This document shows positions 61,600 through 64,000 of a stretch of DNA of 64,000 bases, piece by piece. The stretch is taken from the NCBI GenBank assembly GCA_009193035.1, contig SWDT01000032.1, positions 62,001 to 126,000 on the forward strand, read 5' to 3'. Both the position numbers and the translations under genes were made by a program. Every line of letters starts with the position of its first letter. Within the stretch, counting starts at the first letter, position 1. A model generated the notes under the pieces. That model saw nothing but the letters and a program-made list of their open reading frames with translations, did not search any database and had not been told where the DNA came from. The DNA comes from Halicephalobus mephisto (taxonomy: Eukaryota > Nematoda > Chromadorea > Rhabditida > Panagrolaimidae).

Positions 61600-61675
61600 G
61601 TTCAGTGGTTTAATTTCCGATTCTTAGCGGAGTCGGCGAAAGTTCGATTCCTCTCCCTTTCGGAACTGTCAATGA
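61600..61675 (+). pseudogene. Degenerate tRNA-like sequence
   Basis: TGGTTCAGTGGTTTAATTTC resembles an A-box region and AAGTTCGATTCC a B-box, spaced as in a tRNA. The acceptor and T stems do not pair well. Probably a tRNA pseudogene or SINE head. Confidence 0.5.
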
Positions 61676-61855
61676 TGACTAAAGTTATCCCTATCTGAAT
61701 ATATTTGAGGACAAAACCAAAGGTACTTCTGACGACAGTTCTTGTTTTTGCTCAAAAACATTGAGTTTTTTAAACAAAAAGCAAAACCATTTTTGGTCAA
61801 GGACCATTATTTTTTTTTATTTTTGGAATCTTCTGAAAAAAATTTCAAAAAAAAA

Positions 61856-63868
61856 ATGAAAAATTTTAACGAAGAAGACTTACGTCAGATTACGATTGAA
61901 TTCACATGGATAATTTCAGGAATGCAAATCCAAATCTGCAAAGAAGGAAAATGGAACGACTTTGAAGAATTAAATTTTGAATTTTTGGAAACCTCAGATT
62001 TTTTAAAATTTTCAAAAAAAAATAATTTTGCAATTTTTATTTTTGAAAAATCTTCCAGAATATTTATCTTAAAAAATTTATCAATTAGTTCAGAAAAAAA
62101 TTTTTTAACTAAAATTATAAATTTTTTAAATAAAAATTTTAAAAATATTTTAATTATTTGTGATTTAAAAAAATCAAAAATTAATAAAAATTTTTTAATT
62201 TTTTCTGGTTTTATTTTTGATGAAAATTTTGCTATTTTTCCAATAGAAAATTTTAAATTTAATGAAAATGAAAAAAATTTTTTATTAAAAATTTCAAAAA
62301 AATTTTTGGATTTTTATATTAATTTAAAATTTTATTTTGGATTTAATTTTCCTCGAGAAATGGCAGATATAAAAAATTTTGAAAAATGGTCAAAAAATAG
62401 AATTTTTTGTGGACTTTTGAAAATTTCTGGAGAATTTTTAAAATACAAAAATGGAAAAACAGAATTCAAAATTGATTCATTCAAATTCAACGAAATTTCA
62501 AAAAAGACGAAAAATGATCCAGAATCTTTGAAAAGTAAGTTTCCAATTTTAAAAATAAAAATTTTTTGGAATTTTTGAATTTTCACTCAAAATGAAAAAA
62601 CTTTGATTTTTGCAGTAAATTGCCAAATTTATCATTTTTACAATGTTTTTTTTTACCTAAATTTTTATTGAGATTTTTTGAAATTCCCGCGCAAAATGAG
62701 AGAAATTGAAAAAAATTTTTAAAAATGGCAAATCTGGCTATTCGACCGAAATTGACCTGCTCTTGTTTTTATTTCATTTAAATTTCAAAATTTTCTAGAA
62801 TATTCAAAGAAGTTAAAAGTTTTATTTATAATTTTCACAATAGTATAGATTTTTAGATTTTTTGAATTCCCGCGCAAAGTGAAAGAAGTTGGAAAATAAA
62901 AAAAGTGGTAAACCTGGCTATTCGACCTGAATCGACTCGCTTTGTCTTCACTTTTGTTTTTTATTTTTACAATAATCCTAAAAATTTCAAAATTTATATA
63001 TTCATCTCGAAATATTTTTCAAATTTTTGTAATTGTGTAATTTTTAAACATCATTGATTTCAGTTTTGAATGATTTAAGAATTCTGAAATCCCTAGCAGA
63101 AGTCCATCTGAATGCCAGTCCTTTCTCCGCCGTCCCTTCAATTTACAGAGAAGCCTATGCTGAAATTTGTCGAGAATTAGCTCATTATTATATTTTTCAT
63201 CAAGATTACCATGAAGCAATCAAGGAAATCGACGATGGCCTGATGAAAGGAGCTCAATCGGAAGACAAGAACCTTTGTAAACTTGCGAATTTCGTCGTTG
63301 AACAACTTGGACCTTGTCCTGAAGTCAGAATCCTCGAGACGTCTTATCCTGTGCCTTCGTCGTTGGTGTTATCCAAGAAAATTTTGGAAATTTCTCGACC
63401 TTCGTTGGAATTTTTTTATAAAAATTGCGTAGAAAACGGAACACCGATCGTCATCAAGGACCTAGTTAACAACTTTCCGATTTTCGATTTTTTTGAGTAA
63501 GTTTTCAGTTTTCATATATCAAAATCAACATATTAATCTTCAGCTTCGAGAATCTGAATAAGACGTACGGATATAGAAGAGCCCCGATAGAATTCGGATC
63601 GAGTTACGCTTCTGAAGATTACAGTCAAAAAATCATGACGATTCACGAATATTTGAAGGATTATTTGGGGAAGGAAAATGCTCCTAAAGCTTATCTAGCT
63701 CAGCACGCTCTTCTGGATCAACTGAATCTCGTCGATTCCGTTGTTATTCCTGATTATTGTTCCATGCTTGAAGATTGCTCAGAAGATCCTCTTATGAACG
63801 TTTTCATCGGACCTTGTGGAACCATTTCTCCTCTTCATTTCGATCCTAAGCCGAACTTTTTCTGTCAG
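61856..63868 (+). CDS. KDM8/JMJD5-like JmjC oxygenase, 3' end outside window
   Basis: Exons 61856-62534, 63064-63496 and 63544-63868 read in one frame; the last donor (CAG/GTAAAA) leads off the window. Exons 2 and 3 match JMJD5: helical YREAYAEICRELAHYY, DDGLMKGAQ, SRPSLEFFYKN, GTPIVIKDLVNNFP, YLAQHALLDQL, IPDYCSM and GPCGTISPLHFDP, where H469 and D471 are the Fe(II)-binding HxD. JMJD5 is a 2-oxoglutarate-dependent arginine hydroxylase of nuclear targets. Exon 1 adds ~226 residues rich in Phe, Lys and Asn that I cannot relate to JMJD5. Its splice phase fits exon 2, which has no usable start of its own. It may be an extension or a separate small gene mis-joined here. The ATG at 61856 is the first in frame. 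Confidence 0.82.
62675..62765 (+). repeat. Intron-borne dispersed repeat, copy 2
   Basis: ATTCCCGCGCAAAATGAGAG, then CAAATCTGGCTATTCGACC. Diverged relative of 49718-49818, in KDM8-like intron 1. Confidence 0.8.
62865..62965 (+). repeat. Intron-borne dispersed repeat, copy 3
   Basis: GAATTCCCGCGCAAAGTGAA through GACTCGCTTTGTCTTCAC. Closest match to copy 1; 100 bp after copy 2 in the same intron. Confidence 0.88.
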
Positions 63869-64000
63869 GTAAAAATTTCATTAATTTTTTAATATAAAAA
63901 TCATTAAAAATCGGTTTTTACGAAGTTTTCCCAAAACGAATTCATGAAACTTTCAGAAATTTTAGTTTTCGATTTTAATGCTAAAAGTGCATTATTATAA

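Noticed and set aside
61742..61860. Antizyme-like +1 frameshift (TTC TGA A at 61831) before the KDM8-like exon
   Set aside because: The upstream frame has no start codon and the similarity of exon 1 to ornithine decarboxylase antizyme is only impressionistic.
62332..62586. Minus-strand open frame opposite KDM8-like exon 1
   Set aside because: Shadow of the AT-rich coding exon without family features.

Overview
The window looks like a nematode nuclear genome segment, probably Rhabditina and Caenorhabditis-like. The evidence is: many 40-50 bp introns ending in TTTTCAG or TTTTAG; TTTCAG-type acceptors just upstream of start codons, as expected for spliced-leader trans-splicing; closely spaced same-strand gene pairs that resemble operons; Srv/Srg-type chemoreceptors in tandem; a nematode-style Argonaute; and dispersed motifs (GGTCTCGACACGAA, CTACAGTA, CCCGCGCAAAAT) that I recall as common in Caenorhabditis noncoding DNA. 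Species cannot be named from the sequence.

Layout. 0.1-1.3 kb: 3' part of a HACD3-like acyl-CoA dehydratase gene that stops before the expected catalytic segment, followed by a decayed Tc1 copy. 2.3-9.3 kb: a region between two ~250 bp inverted repeats. It holds SINEs, a near-pristine 3.06 kb PIF/Harbinger transposon (330 bp terminal repeats, both genes intact, CTG target duplication), the RNase P subunit gene RPP30 and a small gene 52 bp behind it. 9.3-18.1 kb: three minus-strand two-exon chemoreceptor genes. 18.5-25.8 kb: a small-RNA-related neighbourhood, with tRNA-derived repeats, an inverted Argonaute pseudogene carrying two hairpin MITEs, a Harbinger-derived MITE, a complete Argonaute gene with a D-E-D-D tetrad, and a perfect 31 bp hairpin downstream. 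26.5-29.7 kb: FAM43-like PTB gene (minus).

29.8-45.6 kb is a ~16 kb gene-poor block of AT-rich sequence built from many tandem repeat families, including five evenly spaced TGACGTCA palindromes and a hairpin-forming GGTCTCGAC/GTCGAGACC repeat, interrupted by short GC-richer islands that may be regulatory. 45.6-51.4 kb: IWS1 elongation factor and an SLC22-like transporter 167 bp apart on the plus strand, a likely operon. 54.2-60.8 kb: a PKA-inhibitor-like gene (minus) with a proposed 6 kb repeat-filled intron. 61.9-63.9 kb: the 5' part of a KDM8/JMJD5 gene with an unusual N-terminal extension, running off the right edge.

The genes do not form one pathway. The strongest locus-level theme is the Argonaute gene surrounded by inverted copies of itself and hairpin elements, which could feed back on it through small RNAs. 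Exon boundaries were set by hand from GT/AG, frame and remembered family sequences. No alignment or structure prediction was run.
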